This document shows positions 33,964 to 42,928 of a stretch of DNA of 64,000 nucleotides, piece by piece. The position numbers and the translations under genes are program-made. The first letter of the stretch is position 1, and the number at the start of each line of letters is the position of its first letter. Source of the DNA: Parabacteroides distasonis (GTDB lineage: Bacteria; Bacteroidota; Bacteroidia; Bacteroidales; Tannerellaceae); assembly GCA_021531385.1 (NCBI GenBank), contig JAFBIR010000004.1, forward strand, positions 181,469-245,468. The letters are read 5' to 3'. The notes beneath the pieces are model-generated. The model was given only the letters and a program-made list of their open reading frames with translations. It was not told the origin of the DNA and ran no database searches.

Positions 33964-34068
33964 ATGGAACAGCAGTCAAACAACAAGATCTGGAAGTTGA
34001 TCATCCAGACGTTGATCACTATCCTTACCGCGATCGGCACGACCTTAGGCGTTAATGCCGCCGTATGA
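33964..34068 (+). CDS. Smalltalk protein (34 residues)
   Basis: The ATG at 33964 opens a 34-codon frame ending TGA at 34068, too short for most gene callers. The product starts MEQQSNNKIWKLIIQTLITI and ends GTTLGVNAAV: a polar N-terminus followed by a single hydrophobic helix, as in the 'smalltalk' small protein family of Bacteroidales. Function is unknown; a small membrane peptide is the obvious reading. It follows HU and precedes a strong terminator, so HU and smalltalk form a two-gene unit. Confidence 0.88.
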   Translation: MEQQSNNKIWKLIIQTLITILTAIGTTLGVNAAV

Positions 34069-34074
34069 AGCCGC

Positions 34075-34110
34075 AAGAGCCGCTCTCTGATCCAAGGGCG
34101 GCTCTTTTTG
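34075..34110 (+). terminator. Intrinsic terminator after smalltalk
   Basis: AAGAGCCGC (34075-34083) pairs exactly with GCGGCTCTT (34098-34106), followed by TTTTG. It begins 7 bp after the smalltalk stop codon. Confidence 0.9.
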
Positions 34111-34136
34111 ATAGGACGCAGGTGTGTGCCTGCTCG

Positions 34137-34610
34137 CTATTCCTTGAAGGAGCAGTAGGGGGTGCGCATCAACATGGAGTTGTAGTAGCGCCGGTCGCCG
34201 CTGACCTCCTTGCCTAACCAGGCGGGGCGCTCGAAAGGTTCATCCTCGGCCGATAGCTCGATCTCGGCCAAGATCAATCCCTCGTTGGCTCCATGAAACA
34301 CATCGACCTCCCAGGTGTGCTGGCCGTAGGGGACCAGGTAACGCTCCTTGTCGATCGCTCCCGGCTCGCAGAGCCGTAACATCTGCTCCGCGTCCTCTAA
34401 GGGGACTTCTCGCTCAAACTCATACCGGCTCAACCCGCTCGGGCTGGATGCGCCTTTCACGGTAAGGTATCCTTTGTCGCCCCGGATGCGTACACGTACG
34501 GTCCTTCCCTTCTCCGAGCAGATGTAGCCTTGCACGATGCGTGTCTTGCCGGTCGCCTCGCTCCGGAAATCGCCTGCCACTAAAAATTTACGCTCTATCT
34601 CTGTTGCCAT
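34137..34610 (-). CDS. CYTH-domain protein (triphosphate tunnel metalloenzyme)
   Basis: A 157-residue protein that fills one CYTH domain. It starts ATEIERKFLVAGDFRSEA, giving the ExExK signature at Glu3-Glu5-Lys7, and shows the successive basic and acidic strands of the tunnel (RTVRVRIRGDKGYLTVKG; SRYEFEREVPLEDAEQMLRL). CYTH enzymes hydrolyse inorganic triphosphate or related compounds, or act as adenylate cyclases (class IV); small bacterial ones are usually triphosphatases. The partner gene 27 bp upstream is an Smr-domain protein. Housekeeping in character; marks the right edge of the accessory island. Confidence 0.9.
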   Translation of the reverse strand: MATEIERKFLVAGDFRSEATGKTRIVQGYICSEKGRTVRVRIRGDKGYLTVKGASSPSGLSRYEFEREVPLEDAEQMLRLCEPGAIDKERYLVPYGQHTWEVDVFHGANEGLILAEIELSAEDEPFERPAWLGKEVSGDRRYYNSMLMRTPYCSFKE

Positions 34611-34637
34611 TGTTTCTGTGTTGCTTTAGGTGTGTAG

Positions 34638-35693
34638 CTATTTGATGGTGACCATTGTCGCGCCGAAGCCATATTCGCGGAAGGAGGCGTCTTGGTAGTA
34701 GTAGGCCTTGTAGCGTGTCTTCAGCTCCTTCTCGATGGCCTTGCGCAAGACCCCGTCTCCCTTGCCGTGGATGAAGACGATCTTCTGCCCTTTCTGGTCG
34801 GCATACTTGGCCAATACCTCGTGGAACTTGTCCATCTGATAGTGCAGCATGTCGCTATTGCTCAATCCGTTGATATTGTCGAGCAGCTCATGGATATGCA
34901 GATCGACCTCGAGGATGGCGCTGTTGTTGGCCTTCCGCTTGACGATGCTTTGGGGCTTATGCCGCTCTTCACGGGCCTTCTGGTGCATCGCCTCTTGCAG
35001 GTCAGTGGCAGAGACGAGCAGCTCCCGCTCGGGGACGTCGTTGCGCACGATGGGGCAGAGCAACGCCTCCTCGTCGAAATAGTCGTTTTCCATGAAGCAA
35101 TGCAGCTTGTAGAACTTCACGGTGTCGAGGTGCAGCTCCACGGAGATGGCGTTTTTCAGGGCGTAGGATTTCCCCTGCTTGAAGGCGATCAGCTGCACGC
35201 AGATGCGCTCCAGCTCAGCCAGCTCCTGCTTGCCGAACTCCTCCAAGAAGATCTTGGTGTTGGGCTCCACCAGGCCTTGGTAGCGGCTTGTCCAGCTGCC
35301 CGACTGCCGGTTCATGTAGTTGAACGAGAGGTAATAGTTGCTGTCGTTGACGAAGTAGGTCTCGTAGCCGCATTGCTGGAAGTCTTTCGGGTCGGTGGGC
35401 AGGAAGGCCAAATAGACGTTGAGCCGCTCTCCCTCGGCGGTCTCGGTCGGTTTCTCCTCGGCCTTTGGCTGGGGTTTAGGTTGCGGGGCGGGCTCTACCG
35501 GCCGTGGCGCCTTGGGGCGGTTGGCGCTGTGCACCTGCATCTCTTGCTCGCCTACCACGACGCACTCCCGGATCAGGGCGGGCACCTCGAAGCCGTCCTC
35601 ATCCTCCACCATCACTTGATCTTTCCCTTTGAAACTGCGAACGATACCACCTCCAACGCTGTTGAGGAAACGTACCTTATCTCCAATATTCAT
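34638..35693 (-). CDS. DUF2027/Smr-domain protein
   Basis: A 351-residue protein. The first 60 residues are a DUF2027 beta domain (NIGDKVRFLNSVGGGIVRSF; DEDGFEVPALIRECVVV). A Pro-rich linker (about 62-85) follows, then a beta-rich region and a C-terminal Smr domain with LEVDLHIHELL and IVFIHGKGDGVLRKAIEKEL, matching the Smr LDLHG...HGxG motif variant. Smr domains bind or nick branched DNA or act on ribosome-stalled mRNA in other bacteria. The gene precedes the CYTH gene on one transcript. The exact function in Bacteroidetes is unknown. Confidence 0.9.
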   Translation of the reverse strand: MNIGDKVRFLNSVGGGIVRSFKGKDQVMVEDEDGFEVPALIRECVVVGEQEMQVHSANRPKAPRPVEPAPQPKPQPKAEEKPTETAEGERLNVYLAFLPTDPKDFQQCGYETYFVNDSNYYLSFNYMNRQSGSWTSRYQGLVEPNTKIFLEEFGKQELAELERICVQLIAFKQGKSYALKNAISVELHLDTVKFYKLHCFMENDYFDEEALLCPIVRNDVPERELLVSATDLQEAMHQKAREERHKPQSIVKRKANNSAILEVDLHIHELLDNINGLSNSDMLHYQMDKFHEVLAKYADQKGQKIVFIHGKGDGVLRKAIEKELKTRYKAYYYQDASFREYGFGATMVTIK

Positions 35694-35770
35694 CGTATGC
35701 TGTTTTTAATGTTTTACAATTTGGGCGCGAACTTACTGAAAAATCCGCACATGGCTTGTTTGTGCGGGCT

Positions 35771-36604
35771 TCATCCCAGCGTCAGCGAGGCATCTTTGCT
35801 GTAAAAATGGTTGATGCGTTTCACGGTGGAGCAGCAGGTGTGCGCGTCGTGGCAGTAGATGATCGCCTGCTTGTGGGCGACGGCCTCGGCTAACATCCGC
35901 TCTTTCGCCTCGTAGGAGCGGAGCGGGGCATCGTCGTAGGCGGAGATCCACGCCAGCGAGAGATGGGCGGCCAAGGGGATCACATCGCCCGCGAAGAGGT
36001 AGGTGCGCTCGGGCAGGTCGCAATAGAGGGCTATCTGCCCCGGTGTATGTCCGTCGAAGAGCCGGAAGCGTACGTGGGGCGTCAGCGCCATCTCCTCCTC
36101 CTCGACGAGCCGTAACCGTCCGGAGGTCTCTACCAGCTCCATATCCTCGGGGAAGTAAGAGCCCTGCTCCAAGGGGTGAGGCTGGCGGAAGTTCTCCCAT
36201 TGCCGGCGGCTCACCCAGTGGTTGGCGTTGGGGAAGGCTAAGCGCAGCGTGTCGCTTTGCGGGTCTTGCAGCGTCGTGTAGCCGCAATGGTCGAAGTGGA
36301 GGTGGGTAAACACCATGTCGGTGACGTCAGTCGGCTCGATCCCCCGCTTTCGCAAGGCCTCGTGCAGGTCTTGCAGGTCAAAGAACTGGTAGTAGCTGAG
36401 CGCTTTCAGGTGCTTGTATCCCGCTCCGTTATCCACCAGGATGATCCGTCCGTCCGCCTCGATCAAAAGGGAACGCATGGCCAGGACACAGCCGTTTTGG
36501 GCGTTGCAGGGATAGCGTCGGCTCCAGGATGTTTTGGGTATCGCGCCAAACATCGCTCCCCCGTCCGCATAGAAATAACCGGTGTCAATCGTAAGTATTT
36601 TCAT
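35771..36604 (-). CDS. MBL-fold metallo-hydrolase
   Basis: A 277-residue cytoplasmic protein with the metallo-beta-lactamase signature HLHFDHCG (His101, His103, Asp105, His106) and later metal ligands NHWVSRRQWEN, LFDGHTPGQIALYC and a C-terminal AIIYCHDAHT. This resembles AHL-lactonase/ribonuclease-Z-type hydrolases of Bacteroidetes. The substrate is unknown. It is divergent from the Mur-ligase-like gene; a TACCTTTG box on the minus strand (36632-36625) sits in the 64-bp gap and is likely its promoter. Confidence 0.88.
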   Translation of the reverse strand: MKILTIDTGYFYADGGAMFGAIPKTSWSRRYPCNAQNGCVLAMRSLLIEADGRIILVDNGAGYKHLKALSYYQFFDLQDLHEALRKRGIEPTDVTDMVFTHLHFDHCGYTTLQDPQSDTLRLAFPNANHWVSRRQWENFRQPHPLEQGSYFPEDMELVETSGRLRLVEEEEMALTPHVRFRLFDGHTPGQIALYCDLPERTYLFAGDVIPLAAHLSLAWISAYDDAPLRSYEAKERMLAEAVAHKQAIIYCHDAHTCCSTVKRINHFYSKDASLTLG

Positions 36605-36668
36605 TTTTGTTGCTTTTTTGTATGCAAAGGTAGCGGCAAAAATTGTATTTTTGCGTGCTAAAATACAT

Positions 36669-37595
36669 ATGATGCGTAAAGTTCATTTTATCTCCGTGAA
36701 TGAGCCCTTGGTCTTGGATCTGGCTTTGGCATTGCGTGAAAAGGGCTATGAGGTGAGCGCCTCCGGTTGTGGTTTGACCGATGAGGTGGCTCGCTTGCGT
36801 GCGGCCGATTGCGTATGCTACGGCGAAGGATGGTTCCCGGAGAAGCTTAATAAGGATGTGCACACGGTAGTACTGGGTGCGGAGGTGACACGAGAGAATC
36901 CTGAATTGGCCAGGGCTAAGGAATTGGGCTTGCTGATTCAGTCAATCCCGGAGTTCATTTATCAGCGCACGCTGACGAAGACACGTGTGGTGGTGGCTGG
37001 CTCAAAGGGTAAGAAGTCGATACTCTCTATGATCGTCAATGCGTTGCGTAAACAGCGCTTGGATTTCGACTATGCGTTGACCAGCCAGGTTGACCAGCTG
37101 CCCAGCCGGATCCATCTCAGCTATGAGGCACGTATCGCCTTGATAGAGGGGGATGAGCATGTGACCTCGCGGCTTGACAAGCGTTTCCAGCTGGAATTCT
37201 ACCGCCCGCATATCGCCGTCTTGACGAACTTGGCTTGGTCGGAAACCACTGATCATGCCTCGCCGGAGGCCTACAGCAGGACCTATCACTCTTTCATAGA
37301 CTCCATCGAGCGGGAGGGTAAGTTGATCTATTACGGGAAGGATACCCAGGCCAGTCAGCTGGCGCAAGACGTGCGTGACGACATCACGGCCATTCCGTTT
37401 GACACGATCAAGGTGGTGGAGCGGGAGGGGCAGTCCTTCCTGCAAACCCGTGAGGGTGATTTCCCGATACGCATCCCCAACCGCTTTTTCCTGACGAACA
37501 TGCATGCGGCTCAGATCGTATGCCGTCAGTTGGGCGTGAGGGATTCCCTGTTCTACGAGGCATTGTCTGCCTATAGCTTATCGTTACCTCTATGA
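36669..37595 (+). CDS. Short Mur-ligase-like protein (Mpl-related)
   Basis: The start at 36669 (MMRKVHFISVNEP) is chosen over the longer frame because the earlier part overlaps the divergent promoter region; the product is then 308 residues. An N-terminal Rossmann-like region (VVLGAEVTRENPELARAKEL) leads to a P-loop GSKGKKSILSMI (about residues 113-124) and the Mur central-domain motifs LIEGDEHVTSRLDKR and HIAVLTNLAWSETTDH. The C-terminal glutamate-ligase domain of full Mpl/MurC enzymes is absent, so the protein is truncated relative to the family (about 450 residues). It is coupled by ATGA overlap to the next gene. Activity is unproven. Confidence 0.82.
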   Translation: MMRKVHFISVNEPLVLDLALALREKGYEVSASGCGLTDEVARLRAADCVCYGEGWFPEKLNKDVHTVVLGAEVTRENPELARAKELGLLIQSIPEFIYQRTLTKTRVVVAGSKGKKSILSMIVNALRKQRLDFDYALTSQVDQLPSRIHLSYEARIALIEGDEHVTSRLDKRFQLEFYRPHIAVLTNLAWSETTDHASPEAYSRTYHSFIDSIEREGKLIYYGKDTQASQLAQDVRDDITAIPFDTIKVVEREGQSFLQTREGDFPIRIPNRFFLTNMHAAQIVCRQLGVRDSLFYEALSAYSLSLPL

Positions 37596-38134
37596 TTATT
37601 GCGAAGCGAAAAAGGAAGGAGAACATCGCTGAATACCTGCTGTATATGTGGCAGGTGGAGGACTTGATCCGGGCGAACAAGTTTGATATGGACTCGATTC
37701 GGCGTACCGTGATCGCCCATTATGCGCAACCTGCCGCCGTGAAGGAGGAGATCGCGCAATGGTATCAGGAGCTGATCGACATGATGCGCAGTGAGGGGGT
37801 GATGGAGAAGGGGCATATCCAGCTGAACAAGAATGTGATCATTGCCTTGACCGACCTGCATTTGCGCCTCTTGCGCTCCACGAAGGAGATGGTGTATGGA
37901 GCTACCTATTATAAGACGTTGCCCTACATCGTGCAGCTGCGGGCGAAGTCGGGGGGCGAGGAGCTGCCAGAGATCGAGACCTGCTTCAATGCGCTCTATG
38001 GCTACCTGATCTTGAAGATGCAACGCAAGGAGGTGTCGGCGGAGACCATGGAGGCGATCAAGCAGATCACGGCTTTCTTGGCGTTGCTATCGGAGAAATA
38101 TCGTGCGGACATGAACAATGAGTTAGACTTATGA
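37592..38134 (+). CDS. DUF4924 family protein
   Basis: A 180-residue, mainly helical cytoplasmic protein of the DUF4924 family, conserved in Bacteroidetes. Recognisable parts are KENIAEYLLYMWQVEDLIRA, a HIQLNKNVIIALTDLHLRLL middle and YGYLILKMQRKEVSAETMEA. Function is unknown. It shares ATGA overlaps with both neighbours (Mur-like gene and rfbD), which indicates co-translation and perhaps a cell-envelope role. Confidence 0.88.
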   Translation: MIIAKRKRKENIAEYLLYMWQVEDLIRANKFDMDSIRRTVIAHYAQPAAVKEEIAQWYQELIDMMRSEGVMEKGHIQLNKNVIIALTDLHLRLLRSTKEMVYGATYYKTLPYIVQLRAKSGGEELPEIETCFNALYGYLILKMQRKEVSAETMEAIKQITAFLALLSEKYRADMNNELDL

Positions 38135-39000
38135 TACAAGTATTAGTGACGGGAGCGAACGGCCAGTTGGGGCATTCGCTGCAAGCGAGGGCGAATCGTT
38201 ATCCGGCTTTCGCTTTTCATTTTACTGACGTGGATACGTTAGACCTGTGCGACGCGGAGGCGGTGCGTCGGTATGTGGTGGACAATCACGTGGACTACAT
38301 CTTGAACTGCGCGGCTTATACGGCGGTGGATAAGGCGGAGAGCAACGAGGCGCTGTGTGAGCGGATCAACCGGGATGCGGTGCGCCATTTGGGAGAGGCG
38401 GCTCAGGCGGTAGGGGCCAAGGTGATCCATATCTCGACCGATTACGTGTTTGACGGCACTAACTGCCGTCCCTACGTGGAGGCGGATCCGACCTGCCCGA
38501 TCTCTGTTTACGGTCGTACGAAATTAGCGGGTGAGGAGGCGTTGCGGGCGGTATGTCCGGAGGCGGTGATCATTCGCACGGCCTGGCTCTATTCGGAGTA
38601 TGGGAATAACTTCGTGAAGACCGTGTTGCGGTTAGGCGCTGAGCGGGATGAGTTGCGCTTTATCTTCGATCAGGTAGGCACACCGACCTATGCGGGTGAT
38701 TTGGCGGAGGCGATGCTCACGATCGTGGCACAAGCCGAGGAGGGGCATTTCGTGCCGGGCACCTATCACTTCTCGAACGAGGGGGTATGCAGCTGGTATG
38801 ATTTCACGGTGAAGATCTTGCAGCTGGCTCACCTGTCCAAGCGAGTGATCCCCATTGAGACGAAAGATTATCCCACGCCGGCCGCTCGTCCGCCTTATAG
38901 CGTGTTGAACAAAGGCAAGATCAAGGCTACCTATGGGATGACGATCCCCCACTGGGAGGCCAGCTTGCGAAGCTGTTTGCGGCAATTGCTTAATTCCTAA
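38131..39000 (+). CDS. rfbD: dTDP-4-dehydrorhamnose reductase
   Basis: A 289-residue protein of the RmlD family with an N-terminal NAD(P)-binding GANGQLGHS, the HISTDYVFDGT block, the catalytic Tyr-x3-Lys in SVYGRTKLAGEEAL, IIRTAWLYSEYGNNFVKTVL and the C-terminal RPPYSVLNKGKI. It catalyses the last step in dTDP-L-rhamnose formation. The other rml genes are not in the window, which is common for Bacteroidetes. It is the last of a three-gene coupled cluster and 28 bp upstream of prfC. Confidence 0.95.
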   Translation: MIQVLVTGANGQLGHSLQARANRYPAFAFHFTDVDTLDLCDAEAVRRYVVDNHVDYILNCAAYTAVDKAESNEALCERINRDAVRHLGEAAQAVGAKVIHISTDYVFDGTNCRPYVEADPTCPISVYGRTKLAGEEALRAVCPEAVIIRTAWLYSEYGNNFVKTVLRLGAERDELRFIFDQVGTPTYAGDLAEAMLTIVAQAEEGHFVPGTYHFSNEGVCSWYDFTVKILQLAHLSKRVIPIETKDYPTPAARPPYSVLNKGKIKATYGMTIPHWEASLRSCLRQLLNS

Positions 39001-39027
39001 TTTTCATTTCTAAAATAGTAAAAATAG

Positions 39028-40608
39028 ATGGCTCAATATTCAGCAGAGATTAGTAGAAGAAGAACGTTTGCGATTATCAGTCACCCGGATGCGGGTAAAA
39101 CCACCTTGACGGAGAAGCTCCTGTTGTTTGGAGGTGCGATCCATGTGGCAGGTGCGGTGAAGTCGAACAAGATCAAGAAAACCGCTACATCCGACTGGAT
39201 GGAGATTGAGAAACAGCGTGGTATCTCTGTCGCTACGTCTGTGATGGCGTTTGATTATGCGGATCATAAGATCAACATCCTGGATACGCCGGGTCACCAA
39301 GACTTCGCGGAGGACACCTTCCGCACCTTGACGGCGGTGGATAGCGTCATCATCGTGATCGACATTGCCAAGGGTGTGGAGGCGCAAACCCGTAAGCTGA
39401 TGGAGGTCTGCCGTATGCGTAAGACCCCGGTGATCGTTTTCGTCAATAAGATGGACCGTGACGGTAAGGATCCGTTCGACCTGCTGGACGAGATCGAGGA
39501 GGAGCTGCATATCAAGGTGCGCCCGTTGAGCTGGCCGATCGACATGGGGCAGCGTTTCCGTGGCGTCTATAACATCTATGAGCAAAAGCTGAATCTCTAT
39601 ACGCCGAGCAAGCAGTATGTGACGGAGAACGTGGAGTTCAAAGACATCAATAGCCCGGATTTGGAGCACTATATCGACCCTGCGCAAGCGGCCAAGCTGC
39701 GTGAGGATGTGGAGATGATCGAGGGTGTATATCCGGCGTTCGACGTGGATACCTATCTGGCTGGAGACATTGCTCCCGTCTTCTTTGGCTCGGCATTGAA
39801 CAACTTTGGCGTGAAGGAGTTGCTCGATTGCTTCATCAACATCGCTCCCTCTCCCCGCCCGGTGCAGGCCTTGGAGCGTAAGGTGGATCCCTATGAGGAT
39901 AACTTCACCGGTTTCGTGTTCAAGATCCATGCCAATATGGATCCGAACCACCGTAGCTGCATCGCCTTCGTGAAGATCTGTTCCGGCCGTTTCGAGCGTA
40001 ACGCCAACTACAAGCATGTGCGTTTCGGCAAGATGATGCGTTTCAGTAGTCCTACGGCCTTCATGGCACAGAAGAAGGAGGTGGTGGATGAGGCTTTCGC
40101 TGGCGATATTGTCGGTTTGCCAGACACCGGAAACTTCAAGATCGGTGATACCTTGACCGCTGGCGAGGAGTTGCATTTCAAGGGATTGCCCAGCTTCTCA
40201 CCGGAGATGTTCAAATACATCGAGAATGCCGACCCGATGAAGGCGAAACAGCTGAACAAGGGTATCGAGCAATTGATGGACGAGGGTGTGGCACAGCTCT
40301 TTGTCAATCAGTTCAACGGACGGAAGATCATCGGTACGGTGGGTCAGTTGCAGTTTGAGGTGATCCAGTATCGGTTGCTGCACGAGTATGGGGCGCAATG
40401 TAAGTGGGAGCCGATCAGCCTCTACAAGGCTTGTTGGATCGAGAGCGACAACCAGCAGGCGCTCGACAACTTCAAGCGACGCAAGCAGCAATACATGGCA
40501 CTGGATAAAGAGGGTCGTGATGTCTATTTAGCGGATTCCAGCTATGTGCTGATGATGGCGCAGCAGGACTTCCCCGACATCAAGTTCCACTTCACCAGCG
40601 AGTTCTAA
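39028..40608 (+). CDS. prfC: Peptide chain release factor 3
   Basis: A 526-residue translational GTPase. G-motifs are [13 protein letters not shown] (G1), [14 protein letters not shown] (G2), [10 protein letters not shown] (G3) and [10 protein letters not shown] (G4). The RF3-specific segments follow: [40 protein letters not shown] domain 2 and the C-terminal [15 protein letters not shown]. It releases RF1/RF2 from ribosomes after peptide release. Length and order match the family. Confidence 0.97.
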   Translation: MAQYSAEISRRRTFAIISHPDAGKTTLTEKLLLFGGAIHVAGAVKSNKIKKTATSDWMEIEKQRGISVATSVMAFDYADHKINILDTPGHQDFAEDTFRTLTAVDSVIIVIDIAKGVEAQTRKLMEVCRMRKTPVIVFVNKMDRDGKDPFDLLDEIEEELHIKVRPLSWPIDMGQRFRGVYNIYEQKLNLYTPSKQYVTENVEFKDINSPDLEHYIDPAQAAKLREDVEMIEGVYPAFDVDTYLAGDIAPVFFGSALNNFGVKELLDCFINIAPSPRPVQALERKVDPYEDNFTGFVFKIHANMDPNHRSCIAFVKICSGRFERNANYKHVRFGKMMRFSSPTAFMAQKKEVVDEAFAGDIVGLPDTGNFKIGDTLTAGEELHFKGLPSFSPEMFKYIENADPMKAKQLNKGIEQLMDEGVAQLFVNQFNGRKIIGTVGQLQFEVIQYRLLHEYGAQCKWEPISLYKACWIESDNQQALDNFKRRKQQYMALDKEGRDVYLADSSYVLMMAQQDFPDIKFHFTSEF

Positions 40609-40629
40609 ATGAATTTTGAATGATGAGTT

Positions 40630-41322
40630 TTATAGTATTTCTTTGATTTCCGCTAAGCTTCTGACGGTATAGGTGGGTGTGAAGCCCTCGGTGGGTAGGC
40701 CTTTCGGATTGAGCCAGATTTGGTCGATATCCGATTGGTAAGCACCTACGATGTCTGCCTCCCAGCAGTCGCCGATCATGAGGCTCTCCGCACGAAGGGA
40801 ATGGGTTTGCTGCAAGGCAAAGTCGAATATCCCTTTGTGTGGCTTTTGGATCTGCGCATCCTCCGAAAGAATCAGTCGCTCGAAATAGCGCTCCAAGCCG
40901 GCACTGCATAGCTTCTTGTATTGCACCTCCCGAAACCCATTCGAGAGGATAAACAGCCGATAGCGGGGATGCAGGTATTCCAGCAACTCCTTGGCTCCCT
41001 CTACGATACGACTTTTGGTGGTGGTACGCATCAGGAAGTCGTGGTTCATCGCCAAGGCCTGCTTCTTGTCCTCGATGCCCATCGGCCGCAAGATGTGCAG
41101 GAAACGCTCAACGATCAGGAACTGCCGATCAATCTCTCCCGCCCGATACTGTGCCCAAAGCGAGAGGTTGTAGGGCATGTAGTAAGCATAAAAAGCCTCG
41201 AAGGAGGTATAATACCGGCTCAATCGGTAGTCGGTATAGATCTCTTCGAGGCATTCTTTATTATTATGGTACGTATCCCACAGGGTATCGTCCAAGTCGA
41301 TGAACAGATTCTTATACGCCAT
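40630..41322 (-). CDS. yjjG: YjjG-family noncanonical pyrimidine nucleotidase
   Basis: A 230-residue HAD phosphatase with motif I DLDDTLWDT (Asp9, Asp11), motif II ILSNGF, motif III QKPHKGIFDFAL with catalytic Lys, and motif IV MIGDCWEADIVGAYQ. The pattern and length fit YjjG, which dephosphorylates noncanonical or damaged pyrimidine nucleotides. The start shares a TAATG overlap with the upstream coiled-coil lipoprotein. Confidence 0.9.
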   Translation of the reverse strand: MAYKNLFIDLDDTLWDTYHNNKECLEEIYTDYRLSRYYTSFEAFYAYYMPYNLSLWAQYRAGEIDRQFLIVERFLHILRPMGIEDKKQALAMNHDFLMRTTTKSRIVEGAKELLEYLHPRYRLFILSNGFREVQYKKLCSAGLERYFERLILSEDAQIQKPHKGIFDFALQQTHSLRAESLMIGDCWEADIVGAYQSDIDQIWLNPKGLPTEGFTPTYTVRSLAEIKEIL

Positions 41323-42194
41323 TATCCCACTTCGATCACTAAGTATTTGCCTAAGCTCCAGAACGCTTTCTCATCGTTGATCTTCAAGGTCAAGTTGCGA
41401 TCCTCATCCTCCACGAACTCATACGAGCCTTCGGGGTGGTTGCTTTTCAGCTTCGCTTTGCTGGCGAAAAGCGGAATCTCTTTCACCTCTCGGATATCGA
41501 TGCTGATGAAATAATCCTTGTTGAAGCCCGATTGCAGCACCTTGGATTTCGAGAACAGGCCACCACCGGAGAGGATCTTTTGCTCCTTCAGCTCCTTGGA
41601 GGTACCGAAGCAATAGTAGGCCGTGTGTAGCGCCTTGTCCTGCTCGCTGATCTTGGCCGATTGGGCAGCGGTAGTGGTAGCTAACTCCTCCACATCCTCG
41701 TTCAGGGCGGTTACCATCTCATCCAACTCCTGGATGCGCACATTCTTCTTCGCCAAGTCCTCTTGCAAGGCGACAATCATCGTAGCCTTTTGATCCAGCT
41801 CGGAAGAGAGGCGGTCAATGGTTTTCCGGAGTGCCGCTGATTGGATGCCACTCTTCTTCAGCTTCTCCTCCAATTGGCTGATCTGCGCCTTGTTCTTTTT
41901 CAAGGTTTCGCTGATCAACTGCATGTTCTGTTTGATTTGCTCTCGACGGCTCTGGTTCAGCTCGCCACCTGTCTGTTGCTGGATGGTCAGGTAGTTCTCC
42001 GCATCCCGAATGGATTGGAAATCCGCCTCAATATCGTTGAGTGTAGAGAGCATTTCGTTCAGCTCCTCCGTGTTCTTCGTGTTTTCGATTCGCAGAGAGT
42101 CATTCTCTGCTTGCAGTCGTTTGTACTCTGCCGACTGCTGGCCACAAGAGGCCAACATCGCTACGCATACACATGCTACTAATACATTCTTCAT
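41322..42194 (-). CDS. Coiled-coil lipoprotein of unknown function
   Basis: A 290-residue lipoprotein (lipobox LASC, Cys17). After lipidation it is almost all coiled coil (residues about 22-190; for example RLQAENDSLRIENTKNTEEL), then a globular C-terminal domain with TAYYCFGTSKELKEQKILSG, a YFISIDIREVKEIPLFASKA and EGSYEFVEDEDRNLTLKIND. This layout is common in conserved Bacteroidales lipoproteins, and no role is known. It may work at the periplasmic face of the outer membrane. Overlaps yjjG by one base. Confidence 0.8.
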   Translation of the reverse strand: MKNVLVACVCVAMLASCGQQSAEYKRLQAENDSLRIENTKNTEELNEMLSTLNDIEADFQSIRDAENYLTIQQQTGGELNQSRREQIKQNMQLISETLKKNKAQISQLEEKLKKSGIQSAALRKTIDRLSSELDQKATMIVALQEDLAKKNVRIQELDEMVTALNEDVEELATTTAAQSAKISEQDKALHTAYYCFGTSKELKEQKILSGGGLFSKSKVLQSGFNKDYFISIDIREVKEIPLFASKAKLKSNHPEGSYEFVEDEDRNLTLKINDEKAFWSLGKYLVIEVG

Positions 42195-42211
42195 CTTCTT
42201 TTTGTTTTTAG

Positions 42212-42916
42212 TTAAACCTCTTTTTGTTCTTCCTCATTCTTTGCTTTTTTCAAGCCTGCTAATACGATAACAATTTCACCCTTTGGTTCGTTCACAGAGA
42301 AGTGTGCGATAACCTCCGTTAAGGTACCTCTGACGGTCTCCTCATGGATCTTCGAGATCTCTCGTGACACGGATACCTGTCGATCCGCACCGAAAAACTC
42401 CGCGAACTGCGTCAATGTTTTTACCAACCGGAAGGGGGATTCATAGAATATGATCGTTCGAGGCTCCTCTGCCAACTCCTTCAAGCGGGTTTGGCGTCCC
42501 TTCTTCTGGGGTAGGAATCCCTCGAAGCAGAACTTCTCATTCGGTAGGCCAGAGGCCACCAAGGCGGGTACGAACGCGGTGGCTCCGGGTAGGCATTCTA
42601 CCTCCACGCCCTGTCGCACGCACTCCCTGACCAGCATGAATCCAGGATCGGAAATAGCGGGTGTGCCGGCATCAGATACCAGGGCAATGTTCTCGCCGGC
42701 CTTGATGCGTTGAGCCAGTTGCTCCACGGTCTTGTGCTCGTTGAACTTGTGGTGAGATTGCATCTTGTTCTGGATCTCAAAATGCTTCAGTAAGATACCG
42801 GTCGTTCGGGTATCTTCCGCCAAGATCAAGTCAGCCTCTTTCAGCATACGGATCGCACGGAACGTCATATCCTCCAAATTACCTACCGGGGTAGGCACTA
42901 TTGTCAGTTTTGCCAT
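42212..42916 (-). CDS. rsmI: 16S rRNA 2'-O-ribose C1402 methyltransferase
   Basis: A 234-residue tetrapyrrole-methylase-fold protein with VPTPVGNLEDMTFRAIRMLK, ILAEDTRTTGILLKHF, LVSDAGTPAISDPGFMLVRE and GATAFVPALVASGLPNEKFC. These are the diagnostic RsmI blocks, and the length fits. It methylates C1402 of 16S rRNA. Members of this fold were once annotated as cobalamin-related, but the motif set here is RsmI. Confidence 0.95.
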   Translation of the reverse strand: MAKLTIVPTPVGNLEDMTFRAIRMLKEADLILAEDTRTTGILLKHFEIQNKMQSHHKFNEHKTVEQLAQRIKAGENIALVSDAGTPAISDPGFMLVRECVRQGVEVECLPGATAFVPALVASGLPNEKFCFEGFLPQKKGRQTRLKELAEEPRTIIFYESPFRLVKTLTQFAEFFGADRQVSVSREISKIHEETVRGTLTEVIAHFSVNEPKGEIVIVLAGLKKAKNEEEQKEV

Positions 42917-42928
42917 AGTCGTTGTCTG

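Noticed and set aside
34692..35804. 370-residue plus-strand frame opposite the Smr gene
   Set aside because: Val/Leu/Gly-biased shadow lacking any motif.
39040..40176. 378-residue minus-strand frame opposite prfC
   Set aside because: His/Leu/Arg-rich text with no family; RF3 is intact on the plus strand.
42212..42916. rsmI considered as a cobalamin pathway methylase
   Set aside because: The family blocks are RsmI-specific; tetrapyrrole methylases of the cob pathway lack the VPTPVGNL start.
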